A stretch of DNA of 64,000 nucleotides from Marivita sp. (GCF_020055635.1 NZ_JAIPUT010000008.1:1-64000); one strand, 5' to 3'. Positions 42,487-52,377 are shown, counted from the first letter of the stretch. A program made the numbers and translations. Notes: generated from the sequence alone by a model not told the origin.

Positions 42487-44904
42487 TTACGAGAATGCTC
42501 CCGCAGCGACAGGTTCGGATCTTGAATTTCCAGCAGCATCAAACCGGAAGATACCATTTGCAAACTCCGCCGATACGGATCGGGCAGGAGAGTCTGATCT
42601 CACTCTGAAATCCTGGGCGTCTGGATCCAGAAATAACGGGTCGACATCCACCAGGTTATCCGCAATCAGGAACGCGTTTCTTCCCCTGAACTCGTTTACG
42701 TAACCGGCAGCGCCATCACTTTTGAAGATGATGTTTCCGATAAAGTCGAAATTTCGAACAATTCCGTTTGCCTGCCAATCATCATCGGCCCAGGTGTCCA
42801 GGCGAACCGAATTGGCATAGCCCAGCTGGTTGCAATTGTAGACCGTGTTGAACCTTATGCTCACATTCGTGATCTCTCCGTTCGGCCCGTCTCCCGGATG
42901 CCCCTGGCAATAGATCCCGGACTTCTGCATGTCGCGAAGAAGATTGTTGTAAACATTGATGTTTATCAATGATTGCGCAAGCGTCACCGGATCCGGATCA
43001 CTCGTGTCGGATTCTCGCGCCAGCGTGATTCCAATCGCACATTCCCACACGTGATTGTTGTAGATGTCGATATTCTCGATCGTGTTTCGGCCGGTATCCA
43101 GGTAAATACCATAGCGTTCAATGTTCCATACGCGGTTGCCATGGATCGCACCACCCGACACTCCTGCCTTGTAGTCGATGCCATATTGGCGGCTGTCGTG
43201 AACGTCATTGTAGCGCGTAATGATGTCTCCACAGCTGGAAGAAACCGTAATGCACTCGTTTACGCCGCCACCGGGCCGACCGGTCGCGTCATTTGACAGG
43301 TTCTGATTGAAATCAGACAGCATATTGGTGCTTGAAACGTCATTGTATTCGATGACGACATCTCTGGTGCGGGGCATGGGTTCCGACTCCTTGCGCCCCA
43401 TCCAGGGTGGAAAGCCGACGACCATGATTCCGGGATTTCCCGTGCGTCGAATAAGGTTGCCGGAAATGACATGGTGGCCATAGCTGGTGCCTTGCTCACG
43501 GCCCAGTATGTAAATGCCCTCATACGAGCAGTCCTGGATGGTGAGATTGCGGATATGGATATGGTTCTGTGCCTCGATCCGTACGCCGCTCCGCCAGGCC
43601 ATGCCCGATCTCGCCCCGGTCCCGCCATACACCGCATGATTCTGGAGATCGCCCTGGATCACCGCTTGGCGTTCTTCACCCGGCAGGGTCGTGATGGTGA
43701 TGGGTTTTCCGGGCAAGCCGGAGGTCTGGACGATAAACGGGTCGTAGCTCCCCGCGCGCAGGTATACCGTGTCTCCCGGAAGCGCGGCAGCAAGCGCCGC
43801 GGTGGGTGTCCGGAACGGCGACGCAATCCCTCCGGTGCCGCTCGAATCATTGCCGCCGGGCGATACGTGAATCGATCGCGAGCCGCCAAGATCAAGCTGC
43901 CCTTGACGTCGCAAAGCCTGGTCCGAGACTTCCCAGCTGACCGCGACATTTCCGTCTTCGCTCGCAAGACGTAAAGAGACGAACCCGAATGTCAGGTCGC
44001 CATTCACGTTCAAGAATGCATTGGTGTCATTGTCTGCCGCGACCAGATCGACACTGTGCACGCCCGGGGCATAGGACAGCTGTTGGAACGCGAAGGGGCC
44101 GGAATTGTTCGTGAACAACCCCGTCGTTCCGTCGTTTCGCAGGATGCTGTAGGCCAGAACATAGCGCGCCCCCGGCGTAAGCGGGCCCAAGGCCCGCGAT
44201 ACAATCGACCCGCTGCCGGCAACGCGACCGGGCTCTGTCGTCTCCGCCAGTTCCGGCCCCTCGGCGAAAGACGGAAGGTCGATATTCCATTGCGCCTTGC
44301 GGCACGAGACGAATCCGAAGGTCACTGACCCATCAAGATGCATCAGGCTGGACGACGACACGTTTTCGGCGCGAACCAGGATGTTGTGAATGCCCAGATT
44401 TGTGGGAAGCGACTGCGGTGCAAACGGGCTGTCCTCAGCTGCAAACCGCAAATCGTCGCTCCCGCCGGACCCGGTAATCTCGTAAGACACCAGGTAGGCG
44501 ATGCCGATTTCCAATGGCTGCGCCAGATCCGAGACGTTCAGGTTCGATCCCGAGACCAGCCCCGGATTTGGCGTCTCCGCCAGTTCCGGGCTCGTCAGGT
44601 CCAAAGCCGGAACCTGCTCGCGCATCGAAATGCCATCAATTACAAGCTGCGAAACCGTCAGGTCATCGGGCCGATAGGCGCTGGCCTCGGTCAGGCGCAG
44701 TGTCATCCGGGATTGCGTGCGATCGAAATCCGACGCAACCGTGAATGCCGCTATTTGCCGTTGCTCGGCGCCGATTCTCCTGAATCCGAGTCCGATCTTA
44801 TTCATGGCTGACGGAGGCATGTATTTGGGTTTCGCTGTAGCCCCAGACGCGACTGCCAGAGCCGCCAGGCCACAGATCGCTGATCGTCTCGAAAAAGATG
44901 TCAT
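42487..44904 (-). CDS. Secreted right-handed beta-helix protein
   Basis: 805 aa. A twin-arginine-type signal (MTSFSRRSAICGLAALAVASG) begins the protein. Residues 50-330 hold two similar modules, each starting with a P(E)LAETxxPG motif and ending in LTFGFVS- or VTFGFVS-like strands, suggestive of duplicated jelly-roll carbohydrate-binding units. From about 345 (SIHVSPGGNDSSGTGGIASPF) a parallel beta-helix begins with PbH1-type repeats such as HIHIRNLTIQDCSYEGIYI and NIDIYNNHVWECAIGI. It may be a polysaccharide lyase or C5-epimerase acting on the EPS, but no catalytic triad is recognised. Its start lies inside the preceding 90-codon gene. Confidence 0.8.
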   Translation of the reverse strand: MTSFSRRSAICGLAALAVASGATAKPKYMPPSAMNKIGLGFRRIGAEQRQIAAFTVASDFDRTQSRMTLRLTEASAYRPDDLTVSQLVIDGISMREQVPALDLTSPELAETPNPGLVSGSNLNVSDLAQPLEIGIAYLVSYEITGSGGSDDLRFAAEDSPFAPQSLPTNLGIHNILVRAENVSSSSLMHLDGSVTFGFVSCRKAQWNIDLPSFAEGPELAETTEPGRVAGSGSIVSRALGPLTPGARYVLAYSILRNDGTTGLFTNNSGPFAFQQLSYAPGVHSVDLVAADNDTNAFLNVNGDLTFGFVSLRLASEDGNVAVSWEVSDQALRRQGQLDLGGSRSIHVSPGGNDSSGTGGIASPFRTPTAALAAALPGDTVYLRAGSYDPFIVQTSGLPGKPITITTLPGEERQAVIQGDLQNHAVYGGTGARSGMAWRSGVRIEAQNHIHIRNLTIQDCSYEGIYILGREQGTSYGHHVISGNLIRRTGNPGIMVVGFPPWMGRKESEPMPRTRDVVIEYNDVSSTNMLSDFNQNLSNDATGRPGGGVNECITVSSSCGDIITRYNDVHDSRQYGIDYKAGVSGGAIHGNRVWNIERYGIYLDTGRNTIENIDIYNNHVWECAIGITLARESDTSDPDPVTLAQSLININVYNNLLRDMQKSGIYCQGHPGDGPNGEITNVSIRFNTVYNCNQLGYANSVRLDTWADDDWQANGIVRNFDFIGNIIFKSDGAAGYVNEFRGRNAFLIADNLVDVDPLFLDPDAQDFRVRSDSPARSVSAEFANGIFRFDAAGNSRSEPVAAGAFS

Positions 44905-45070
44905 AGGGTTTCAGCCGGATACTGCCGTCTATTGTCATCGGCGCGGCAATCGTACCGCGTTTCACGAAAAGATCATAGCTGCTCAGGTTTTGGACTCTGA
45001 GGCTGGTGACATCGTTCTCCGTCAATTCCACCCAGGAATCTGCATTCCCTTGGATATTTCGCTCACTCAT
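44798..45070 (-). CDS. Hypothetical protein, 90 aa, overlapping the beta-helix gene
   Basis: Function unknown. The ATG has AGGAGC seven bases upstream, the strongest ribosome binding site in this part. The sequence is balanced and folded-looking (SWVELTENDVTSLRVQNLSS, then MTIDGSIRLKPYDIFFETIS), mostly beta-prone, with no signal peptide or membrane segment. It resembles small structural or adaptor proteins such as phage-tail-related ones, but I cannot name a family. The last 107 bases overlap the signal-peptide region of the beta-helix gene in a different frame on the same strand. Confidence 0.6.
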   Translation of the reverse strand: MSERNIQGNADSWVELTENDVTSLRVQNLSSYDLFVKRGTIAAPMTIDGSIRLKPYDIFFETISDLWPGGSGSRVWGYSETQIHASVSHE

Positions 45071-45559
45071 GGCTAAGCTCCTGTTTGAATGGAAGATACG
45101 CGATCACAGGCGCGCCGTGATCGCTCACGCCGTGTCGGTATCTGTCGGGCAGCGTTCTGCAACGCGTTGCGGAAGACCTGCGAATTGGAAAGGCACACGG
45201 GGTCGCGCTTCCGCCTCGGCTCTTCTCCGACGCGGCGAATTCCGGTCGAAGCCGTCGCCCCGATTTTTGAAATAGTCCTTGCATCGCACATCCTGCGCAA
45301 AGGGTCGGCTTTGAAGCAAAGCGTGAGGTAAAAGTCTTTACCGGCGGTTAGACGGGCAGGCGGCTCAGCAACCGCTTGTTAACTATTTCGAAAATGGAAA
45401 CGAAGAGTTGCGATTCGATGCTGGCGAGACAGGCGCGGCTGATGTAGCAATGCAAAATGGCTTCAATGTATGTTGCGACATTCCTGATCCGTCCGGCCGC
45501 GCAGCTTGTGATTTCAGCCGACAGCGACCGATTGCCCGAATTCTGGGGGAGCCGTTAAA
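45071..45559. other. Intergenic region with two small hairpins
   Basis: Divergent gap between the 90-aa gene and the nucleotidyltransferase gene. GCTTTG-AAG-CAAAGC (45309-45323) and GGTAAA-AGTC-TTTACC (45328-45343) form two adjacent small hairpins, which could be operators or a transcript end. Promoters for both genes must lie here. No gene seen; the open frames are Arg-rich and lack ribosome binding sites. Confidence 0.45.
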
Positions 45560-46762
45560 TTGATCGATCCGCATTTGGCTTCCGGTGACGTCCGTTTGCA
45601 GATTCTGCTCGCCAAGGTCAGCCTGAGCGCCGAGGAACGCGTTGCCGCGGCAAGCCTTGCGCGACAGGTCGAAGACTGGGACGCTTTGCTCGAGACCGCG
45701 GCGCGAAACTTCAGCCTGCCGATGATGCGCCTTCATCTCGGTCAGATGCCGGCAGAGGTCGTTCCGGAAGACGTTCTTTCCCGGCTGAACGAAGCGGCCA
45801 ATGCATCGGCAATCCGAAACATACAGCTGATTTCGGCTCAGGCCGAATTCGTCGAAAAATGTCTTCAACCGCTCGGGATTGATGGGATATTCTTCAAGGG
45901 CGTCAATATTGCCCAGCAGTTCTATCCCGATCTGGGTCTCCGCCCCTGCCGTGACATCGACATCTTGCTGCCGCCAGGTTCGATACGCGCTGTGACGATG
46001 AAAGCGATCGACCTCGGCTACGAATTCGTCATACCAAGGCGCTCTGGGAAGCCCCTGAAGACCAAGGACGAATTTGAGGCAGCACTTTACTATCGTGGGG
46101 ACGCCAACCTGATTTCCCCGGGCGGCGCGGCCATTGATCTTCAGGAAAAGCTCGACAAGCATTCCGGTATCTTCAGTGGGCTGGACGTATTCGCCCAAGC
46201 TGTTCCGATGAGCGTCGGCGGAAGAAAATTCCTGACCATGCCTCCGGCCTTGCTGTTCAATTACATCTGTCATCACCATGCGCGACACACCTGGTCGCAT
46301 CTTCATTGGCTCAGCGATATCGACGCGATGGTCAATTCCCCGACATTCGATCGCGCCGATGTCCTGTCCCTGGCCGATCAACTCGGACAGCGGGGAACCG
46401 TGGAGGCCAGCCTTGAAATGCAGCAGTTGATGTCGCCTCTGGCCTCCTGGGACCGGACACCGGAAACGAAGCGAGGGTTGCAGTTCCTCGAACTGTGCTT
46501 GCTCAATCTTCCGGGGCGACTGGATCTGGAAAAACGCATCGCCATCAAGATGACCGGCGGCGAGTTCATGTTCGATTGGCAGGCGAACCCGGAACTGATC
46601 CGTCGGGCCCGTTGGCGTCAGATGCTGCACATCTTCAAACCGACGGTGCAGCAATATGACAGGTTCCCGCTGCCGCGCGGCCTGCGCTGGGTGTATGTCG
46701 TCCCGCGACTGGTCGACGTTCTCTATCAAGCCCGCGTGCGCACACGAAAACGCCCGCGCTAG
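45560..46762 (+). CDS. Nucleotidyltransferase-like protein (PF14907 type)
   Basis: 400 aa. The nucleotidyltransferase-fold core reads GIDGIFFKGVNIAQQFYPDLGL followed by RPCRDIDILLPP, with the two metal-binding Asp of the DxD motif at about residue 135. This is the pattern of the uncharacterised nucleotidyltransferase family (PF14907) often found in exopolysaccharide and lasso-peptide loci. A His-rich patch (ICHHHARHTWSHLHWL) follows near residue 235. It stands alone on the plus strand at the end of the EPS region. Its substrate is unknown; nucleotidyl or phosphate transfer to a peptide or sugar is possible. Confidence 0.75.
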   Translation: MIDPHLASGDVRLQILLAKVSLSAEERVAAASLARQVEDWDALLETAARNFSLPMMRLHLGQMPAEVVPEDVLSRLNEAANASAIRNIQLISAQAEFVEKCLQPLGIDGIFFKGVNIAQQFYPDLGLRPCRDIDILLPPGSIRAVTMKAIDLGYEFVIPRRSGKPLKTKDEFEAALYYRGDANLISPGGAAIDLQEKLDKHSGIFSGLDVFAQAVPMSVGGRKFLTMPPALLFNYICHHHARHTWSHLHWLSDIDAMVNSPTFDRADVLSLADQLGQRGTVEASLEMQQLMSPLASWDRTPETKRGLQFLELCLLNLPGRLDLEKRIAIKMTGGEFMFDWQANPELIRRARWRQMLHIFKPTVQQYDRFPLPRGLRWVYVVPRLVDVLYQARVRTRKRPR

Positions 46763-46927
46763 GGCGGCACGGTCCAGGCGGAAACCTCTTCGCCGTCGGC
46801 ACCCTGCCGCTGTCCTCGGGTGGGCCTGAACCACTGAACCACCGCGGCTGCGTATCCATTTCCCCAACCCTACCCGGCCCAGTGCGAACGGATTGCCCCC
46901 CTGCGCCTTCTGTCCTACCAAGGAGAT

Positions 46928-48043
46928 ATGACCGACGGCGTGATGATCGAAGCAGCGGAATTGCGGATGGTGCATCTGCCCTTGTTGACGCCCTTCGTCA
47001 TCTCGACCGGGACGATGACCCACAAGACATTCCCGCTACTGATCCTGCGCGGCGAGGGGCTCGAAGCGGTGGCGGAAGGGGTGATGGACCCGCTGCCCGA
47101 CTATCTTGAGGAAACCACCGCAGGGGCGCTGGACCTGTTGCGAGGCGCGGTGCTGCCCAAGCTGGTGGGTCAACGGATCGCGTCCCCGTCGGATATCGAC
47201 CCTCTGCTGGCCCCCTGGCGCGGCAACCGGATGGCCAAGGCGGTTGTCGAGATGGCGGTCTGGGATCTCTGGGCGAAATCGCTTGACCAGCCGCTGCATC
47301 GCCTGCTGGGCGGCGTGCGTCCTGCCATCGAAGTGGGCGTCAGCCTTGGCATGGCCTCGCTTGACCAGACGCTCGACCGGATCAGTGCATCGCAGGCCCA
47401 GGGCTATCGGCGGGTCAAGCTCAAGATCGCGCGGGGGCATGACCTGGCGCTCCTGGCCGGCGTCCGGGACCGCTTTCCGGACATCAGGCTGACCGTGGAT
47501 GCAAATACCGATTACGCCCTGTCGGACCTGGCCCTGATCCGAAGGATGGACGCTTTCGATCTTGATTATATCGAGCAACCGCTGGCCTTCGACGACATCT
47601 TCGACCACGCAAAGTTGCAGCAAGCGATCGGCACCGCGATCTGTCTCGACGAGAGCATCCGCTCGGCCAGGGATGCGCGGGTGGCGCTTGAACTTGGGGC
47701 CACGCGGGTCATCAACATCAAGGTGGGCCGCGTCGGCGGCTTTGCCGAGGCGCGCAGGATCCACGATGTCTGCGCCGCGTTCGATGCGCCGGTCTGGTGC
47801 GGCGGCATGCTCGAAAGCGGGGTCGGGCGGGCGCACAACATCCACCTCGCGACGATGCCGAACTTCACCAAACCGGGCGATACTTCCAGCGCCAGCCGCT
47901 ATTTCGACCGGGATATCGTCAACGAACCGCTCGAGGCGACAGATGGCCTGATGCCGGTGCCACCGGGGCCGGGCATCGGGGTGAGCCTGGACTACGAATA
48001 TCTCGACCGGGTCTCCGAGGTGGTTGAGGTCTGGTCAGCATGA
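46928..48043 (+). CDS. Enolase-superfamily N-acylamino-acid racemase / OSBS-like
   Basis: 371 aa. Muconate-lactonising subgroup of the enolase superfamily. All catalytic residues are in register: KxK at K164 and K166, metal ligands D191, E216 and D241, and the opposite base K265 in [10 protein letters not shown]. Spacing is that of N-succinylamino-acid racemases and o-succinylbenzoate synthases. No other menaquinone genes are nearby, which favours the racemase. The gene overlaps a GNAT acyltransferase gene by four bases, as in D-to-L amino-acid conversion loci that pair a succinyltransferase with the racemase. AAGGAG sits unusually close to the ATG. Confidence 0.82.
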   Translation: MTDGVMIEAAELRMVHLPLLTPFVISTGTMTHKTFPLLILRGEGLEAVAEGVMDPLPDYLEETTAGALDLLRGAVLPKLVGQRIASPSDIDPLLAPWRGNRMAKAVVEMAVWDLWAKSLDQPLHRLLGGVRPAIEVGVSLGMASLDQTLDRISASQAQGYRRVKLKIARGHDLALLAGVRDRFPDIRLTVDANTDYALSDLALIRRMDAFDLDYIEQPLAFDDIFDHAKLQQAIGTAICLDESIRSARDARVALELGATRVINIKVGRVGGFAEARRIHDVCAAFDAPVWCGGMLESGVGRAHNIHLATMPNFTKPGDTSSASRYFDRDIVNEPLEATDGLMPVPPGPGIGVSLDYEYLDRVSEVVEVWSA

Positions 48044-48723
48044 CCGACCCGGTGTTGCGCGACCTTGCCTCGCTGTCCGAGATGAAAGCCGCGGAATCCT
48101 TCCAGCGGCTGGTCTGGGGCAGGGACGACCCACCCGACAATTCCGACATGCTGCTGGCGATCCAGCACGAGGGCGGATTGGTTGCCGGGGCGTTTGTCGG
48201 CGATGTGATGGTGGCCTTCCTGTTCGGCTTTCCGACCAGCGACCCGCAGGCTCAGCATTCGCACCGCCTGGGGGTGCATCCCGACTGGCAGGGGCAGGGG
48301 CTTGGCCTGCGGATGAAGCTATACCAGAAGGACTGGTGCGCTGCCCGCGGGATCAGACGGGTTCGCTGGACCTATGACCCGATCCGTCGCGCCAATGCGG
48401 CGCTGAACATCGACCGGCTTGGGGCGACCGCCTGCACCTATTACCGCGATTATTATGGCCCGATGGAGGGGATCAATGCCGGTGTGCCCTCGGACCGTTT
48501 GCTGGCCGAATGGGATCTGACCCGCCCGGCCAAGCCCCATGTGACTGCCGAACGCATGGTGCCGATCCCGCCGGATTTCACAGCGCTTGTGCAGGACGAT
48601 CTGGGAAAAGCGCAATCCGAACGCCTGCGCGTCCGCGCCGCGTTGGAATCGGCCTTCTCTGACGGGCTGCACATCGCGGGCTTCGACCGCGCGCAGACCG
48701 CCTATCTTCTGGCGCGGGGGTGA
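48040..48723 (+). CDS. GNAT-family N-acyltransferase
   Basis: 227 aa. The acetyl-CoA-binding motif A reads [31 protein letters not shown] (about residues 70-100), with the Q/RxxGxG/A site as QGQGLG. The downstream [20 protein letters not shown] and YYRDYYGPM features resemble acyltransferases adjacent to NSAR genes. Overlapping starts with the racemase gene indicate coupled translation. The likely reaction is N-acylation (perhaps succinylation) of an amino acid to give the racemase substrate. The acyl donor is not readable. Confidence 0.8.
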   Translation: MTDPVLRDLASLSEMKAAESFQRLVWGRDDPPDNSDMLLAIQHEGGLVAGAFVGDVMVAFLFGFPTSDPQAQHSHRLGVHPDWQGQGLGLRMKLYQKDWCAARGIRRVRWTYDPIRRANAALNIDRLGATACTYYRDYYGPMEGINAGVPSDRLLAEWDLTRPAKPHVTAERMVPIPPDFTALVQDDLGKAQSERLRVRAALESAFSDGLHIAGFDRAQTAYLLARG

Positions 48724-48725
48724 TT

Positions 48726-49751
48726 CTAGAGACTGTCCCGGAACGTGGTCAGGAACGCCTCGGCATTGGTGCGCAGCGACGGCCCGAGATAGCCGCCTTC
48801 CTGGATGAGCACCGTCGGCAACCCCATCGCGGCGATGCGGCGGGCCATTTCGGCAAAGCCTTCAGGATAGACATCGACAGCCGCCAGCGGATCATCCGCC
48901 GCCATGTCGAACCCCAGCGACACCACCAGCGCCTCGGCGCCGAAATTCTGGATCGCGGCGATGCCCCGGTCCAGAGCCGCCATCACCTCGGCCTCGCCAT
49001 CGCCCATGTTCAGCACCGCGTTGAGCGTCGCGCCCAGCCCGTCGCCTTCGCCGGTCTCGTCGGCATAACCAAGGTAGAAGGTCGGATAGACCGCCGGGTC
49101 GGGATGCAGGGAACAGAAGAACACGTCGCCCCGGTCATAGAAGATATCGAGGCTGCCATTGCCGGTATGCACATCCACGTCCAAAAGCGCCACCTTGCCC
49201 CAGCGCCCGCGCATGTGATGCGCTGCGATGCAGGCGTTGTTGTAGAAACAGAACCCGTTCGAGCAGTCGGTCATCGCATGGTGCCCCGGCGGGCGGCTCA
49301 GCCCGTAAGAGGCGCGCGCGCCGTCCATCACGTCTTTGGCCGCCGAAACCGCCGTCTGCGCCGACCAGTAGATCGCCTCATAGGTGTCCGGCGTCAACGG
49401 CGTCGACGTGTCGGTCATCCACCAGCCCATCGCGCCGTTGATGTCCTTGGGACAGCGCCCGCGCCGCGTGCCGGGATGGCGTGTCGGGATTCCCAGCGCG
49501 CCTTCGGGGGCCTCGGCCAGGAACCGCGCATAGGCATCGGCGAAGAAATCGACATAGTCGGGATCATGCACAGCCTTGACCGGACCCAGCCCGAAATCGC
49601 CCGGAGCCTCGACCGGAAAGCCGTTCGCAAGCAGCATGTCGCGGATCAGGATGGCGCGTTCGGGCTGTTCGGGATGCGGCATCGGCGCGCCGCCGCGATA
49701 GTAGACCTCGGGTTTGTGGCCCAGCTGGCGCTCGTCGAAAAAGGCTTTCAT
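48726..49751 (-). CDS. Acetylpolyamine amidohydrolase-like (HDAC superfamily)
   Basis: 341 aa Zn deacetylase of the histone-deacetylase superfamily. The charge-relay motif SRPPGHHAM has H157 and H158; zinc ligands lie in LLDVDVHTGNGS (D193, H195), with a third Asp in VVSLGFDMAADDPLAAV. The N-terminus MKAFFDERQLGHKPEVYYRGG is that of acetylpolyamine amidohydrolases. MKAFF is chosen as the start because AAGGAAG precedes it. It ends two bases from the convergent GNAT gene and is the last gene of the operon containing the dehydrogenase and ABC importer. The substrate is probably an N-acetylated amine imported by that system. Confidence 0.85.
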   Translation of the reverse strand: MKAFFDERQLGHKPEVYYRGGAPMPHPEQPERAILIRDMLLANGFPVEAPGDFGLGPVKAVHDPDYVDFFADAYARFLAEAPEGALGIPTRHPGTRRGRCPKDINGAMGWWMTDTSTPLTPDTYEAIYWSAQTAVSAAKDVMDGARASYGLSRPPGHHAMTDCSNGFCFYNNACIAAHHMRGRWGKVALLDVDVHTGNGSLDIFYDRGDVFFCSLHPDPAVYPTFYLGYADETGEGDGLGATLNAVLNMGDGEAEVMAALDRGIAAIQNFGAEALVVSLGFDMAADDPLAAVDVYPEGFAEMARRIAAMGLPTVLIQEGGYLGPSLRTNAEAFLTTFRDSL

Positions 49752-49771
49752 CGGGTCTTCCTTGGTTGGTC

Positions 49772-50749
49772 TCAATAGCCGGTGGTCTTGTCCACCGCGG
49801 CGGTCGGGCGCTGGCCGCGTTCGATCTCCTGCACGGACCGCACCAGCGTATCGCTGACCGCCTTGGGCGACGTGACACTGGCTTCGTGCGGCGTGACGAT
49901 GACCTTGGGATGGGTCCAGAACGGGTGATCTCCGGGCAGGGGTTCTGTGTGGAACACGTCCAGCGATGCCCCGCCGATCCGACCACTGTCCAGCGCCGCC
50001 AGCAAATCGTCCTCGACCAGATGCTGCCCGCGCCCCAACTGGATCAGCACCGCGCCCTCGGGCATGCGGGCAAACAGATCCGCATTCAGAATGTCCCGTG
50101 TCGCATCGGTCAGCGGTAGCACGTTGATCAGGATGTCGGACCGCGCCGCCACCTGCTGCACCGCGTCAGGCCCCGCGACGCGCGTGATGCCGTCACCGCT
50201 GTCGCCACCGGTGCGGGTCGCAGCATGCACGGCAAAGCCCATCGACGCGACGGTTGTGGCAATCGCCTGTCCCATCAGCCCGTAGCCCAATACGCCGACC
50301 GTCACCTGCGATGGCGGGCGCAGCGTCTTGATCGTCGTCCGGTCCCATGTCCCGGCCTCTTGCGCGGCCAGGTAATTGCCCATGCGCCGGTGATGCCAGA
50401 CCACGTGCCACGCCGCGAACCCCGCCATGATCGCGGCCTGTTCATCGTCATGCACTCGCGTGACCACCGCCCGTTCCGGCAGGCTCGGGTTGCGCAGAAC
50501 GCCGTCCACACCGGCGGCGATCACCTGCACCAGTGCGATGTTCGGATACGCCTCGAACGCATCGGGCGCGGGCCGCCAGACCAGCGCAAAGCGGATGCGC
50601 GACGGGTCGGGCACGTCCTCGGGACGGTAAAGCTTGAGCCCCGGCGCGGCCTCGACCGCCGCGCCGAACAAATCAGGCAGGTCCAGTGCCGAACACAGGT
50701 AGACGCCTTCGATCACGTCCGCTTCGGCTTTGACGGCCAATTTGCTCAT
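49772..50749 (-). CDS. D-2-hydroxyacid dehydrogenase (glyoxylate/hydroxypyruvate reductase A-like)
   Basis: 325 aa. The Rossmann motif is VGVLGYGLMGQAIATTVASMG (about residues 152-172). Catalytic Arg is in VLIQLGRGQHLVEDDLL, Glu in FHTEPLPGDHP and His in VIVTPHEASVTSP. The arrangement is that of the GhrA group. It overlaps the ABC ATPase gene by four bases and precedes the deacetylase gene by 20 bases. It may reduce a 2-oxo acid formed by the aminotransferase or deacetylase pathway, which is inference. Confidence 0.87.
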   Translation of the reverse strand: MSKLAVKAEADVIEGVYLCSALDLPDLFGAAVEAAPGLKLYRPEDVPDPSRIRFALVWRPAPDAFEAYPNIALVQVIAAGVDGVLRNPSLPERAVVTRVHDDEQAAIMAGFAAWHVVWHHRRMGNYLAAQEAGTWDRTTIKTLRPPSQVTVGVLGYGLMGQAIATTVASMGFAVHAATRTGGDSGDGITRVAGPDAVQQVAARSDILINVLPLTDATRDILNADLFARMPEGAVLIQLGRGQHLVEDDLLAALDSGRIGGASLDVFHTEPLPGDHPFWTHPKVIVTPHEASVTSPKAVSDTLVRSVQEIERGQRPTAAVDKTTGY

Positions 50750-52377
50750 GCCTGCGCCTCTTTCTGCGCGGCCAGGGCCGCTTCGTGCGCCTTGCCCGGA
50801 ATCGCGTCCAGCAGCGATTGCGTATAGGCGGTCTGCGGATTGCCCAGCACCTGCGCCGAGGGCCCGAACTCCACCATCTCGCCGCGTTGCATGACGATGA
50901 TGCGGTCGCAGACCTGTGCCGCCACGCGCAGATCGTGGGTGATGAAGATCATCGACAGGTTCAGCCGGTCCTTGAGGTCGGCCAGCAGATCCAGCACCTG
51001 CGCCTGAATTGACACGTCCAGCGCCGACACCGCCTCATCCGCGATGATCACCTCGGGGTCGAGCGCAAGCGCACGGGCGATCCCGACGCGCTGCCGCTGC
51101 CCACCGGAAAATTCATGCGGAAACCGGTCCATCGCCGACGGATCAAGGCCCACGACGCTCAGCAATTCGCGCGCCTTGTCCCGCGCGCTGGCCTTGTCGG
51201 TGCCATAGGCGATCAGCCCTTCGGTCAAGATCGTGCCGATCCGCGACCGGGGATTGAGCGACGAATAGGGATCCTGGAACACCATCTGGATGCGCCGGCG
51301 GTGTTGGCGCAGCGCGTCGCCGGTGATCTTGGAAATGTCCTGCCCGCCGATCTTGACCACGCCGTTCTGCGGGGTAAGCAGCCGCACAAGGCACCGGCCC
51401 AGCGTCGATTTGCCGGACCCGCTTTCGCCCACGATGCCGATGGTTTCGCCCTGGTACAGGTCGAACGTGGCCTTCTGAACCGCCTTGACCACGCGGGGTT
51501 TCTTGAAGAACCCGCCGGTGCGGCTGGTGAAGGTCATGTCCAGATCACGCACGCTCAGGATCGGCTGCGCGGTCTGTTCGACGCTGTCGCGGAACGTCAG
51601 CTTGGGAATCGCATCCAGCAGCGCGCGGGTATAGGAATGTGTCGGATCGAGCAGGACTTTGTCCGCCTCACCGGCCTCGACCACCTCGCCGTGCTGCATG
51701 ACGATCACCCGGTCGGCAATGTCGGCCACGACGCCGAAATCATGGGTGATGAACAGAACCGCCATCCCGTGCCGCTTGCGCAGATCTTCGATCAGGTCGA
51801 GGATCTGCGCCTGCGTCGTCACGTCGAGCGCCGTTGTCGGCTCGTCCGCGATCAGGAGCTTCGGCTCCAGCGCCAGCGCCATGGCGATCACCACGCGTTG
51901 CCGCTGACCGCCGGACAGCTGGAACGGATAGGCGCGAATGGTCGTGTCGGGGTCCGGCAGGCCAACCTCGTGCAGCAGTTCCAGCGCGCGTTTGCGGCGC
52001 TCGGGCGGGGTCAGCAGGTCATGCGCCTCGAACACCTCGGCGATCTGGTCGCCGATCCGCATCAGCGGGTTCAGCGCGCTCAGCGGTTCCTGGAAGATCA
52101 TCGAGATGTCCTTGCCGCGCAGGGCCAGCATCTCGGGCTCGGACAGTGTCAGCAGGTCGCGCCCTTCGAAGGTGATACTGCCTGCCGAGGGCGTCACCCC
52201 TTCGGGCAAGAGCCCCATCAGCGCATTGGCCGACATGGATTTGCCCGACCCGCTTTCGCCGACGATGCAGAGGATCTCGCCCTTGTCCAGGGTGAAGGAC
52301 ACGTCCTTGACCGCCAGCTCGCGATCCGCACCTTTCGGCAGGGCGATGGACAGGGTGTCGATGGCAAGCAGGCTCAT
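50746..52377 (-). CDS. Dipeptide-type ABC transporter ATPase, fused double domain
   Basis: 543 aa with two complete ATPase domains (about residues 1-260 and 275-530), a DppD-DppF or GsiA-like fusion. Each half has a Walker A (GESGSGKS), signature (LSGGQRQR and FSGGQRQR) and Walker B ([12 protein letters not shown] and [12 protein letters not shown]; the second has Ala in place of Pro). It overlaps the DppC-type gene by four bases and the dehydrogenase gene by four. It energises the peptide-family importer formed with the next three genes. Confidence 0.92.
   Translation of the reverse strand: MSLLAIDTLSIALPKGADRELAVKDVSFTLDKGEILCIVGESGSGKSMSANALMGLLPEGVTPSAGSITFEGRDLLTLSEPEMLALRGKDISMIFQEPLSALNPLMRIGDQIAEVFEAHDLLTPPERRKRALELLHEVGLPDPDTTIRAYPFQLSGGQRQRVVIAMALALEPKLLIADEPTTALDVTTQAQILDLIEDLRKRHGMAVLFITHDFGVVADIADRVIVMQHGEVVEAGEADKVLLDPTHSYTRALLDAIPKLTFRDSVEQTAQPILSVRDLDMTFTSRTGGFFKKPRVVKAVQKATFDLYQGETIGIVGESGSGKSTLGRCLVRLLTPQNGVVKIGGQDISKITGDALRQHRRRIQMVFQDPYSSLNPRSRIGTILTEGLIAYGTDKASARDKARELLSVVGLDPSAMDRFPHEFSGGQRQRVGIARALALDPEVIIADEAVSALDVSIQAQVLDLLADLKDRLNLSMIFITHDLRVAAQVCDRIIVMQRGEMVEFGPSAQVLGNPQTAYTQSLLDAIPGKAHEAALAAQKEAQA

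Noticed and set aside
45383-47023. Long minus-strand frame opposite the nucleotidyltransferase gene
   Set aside because: No recognisable motif and poor composition, while the plus strand encodes a clear nucleotidyltransferase-family protein.
46928-48043. Assignment as menaquinone MenC
   Set aside because: No other menaquinone genes are present and it is coupled to a GNAT gene, so N-acylamino-acid racemase is preferred, although sequence alone cannot separate the two.
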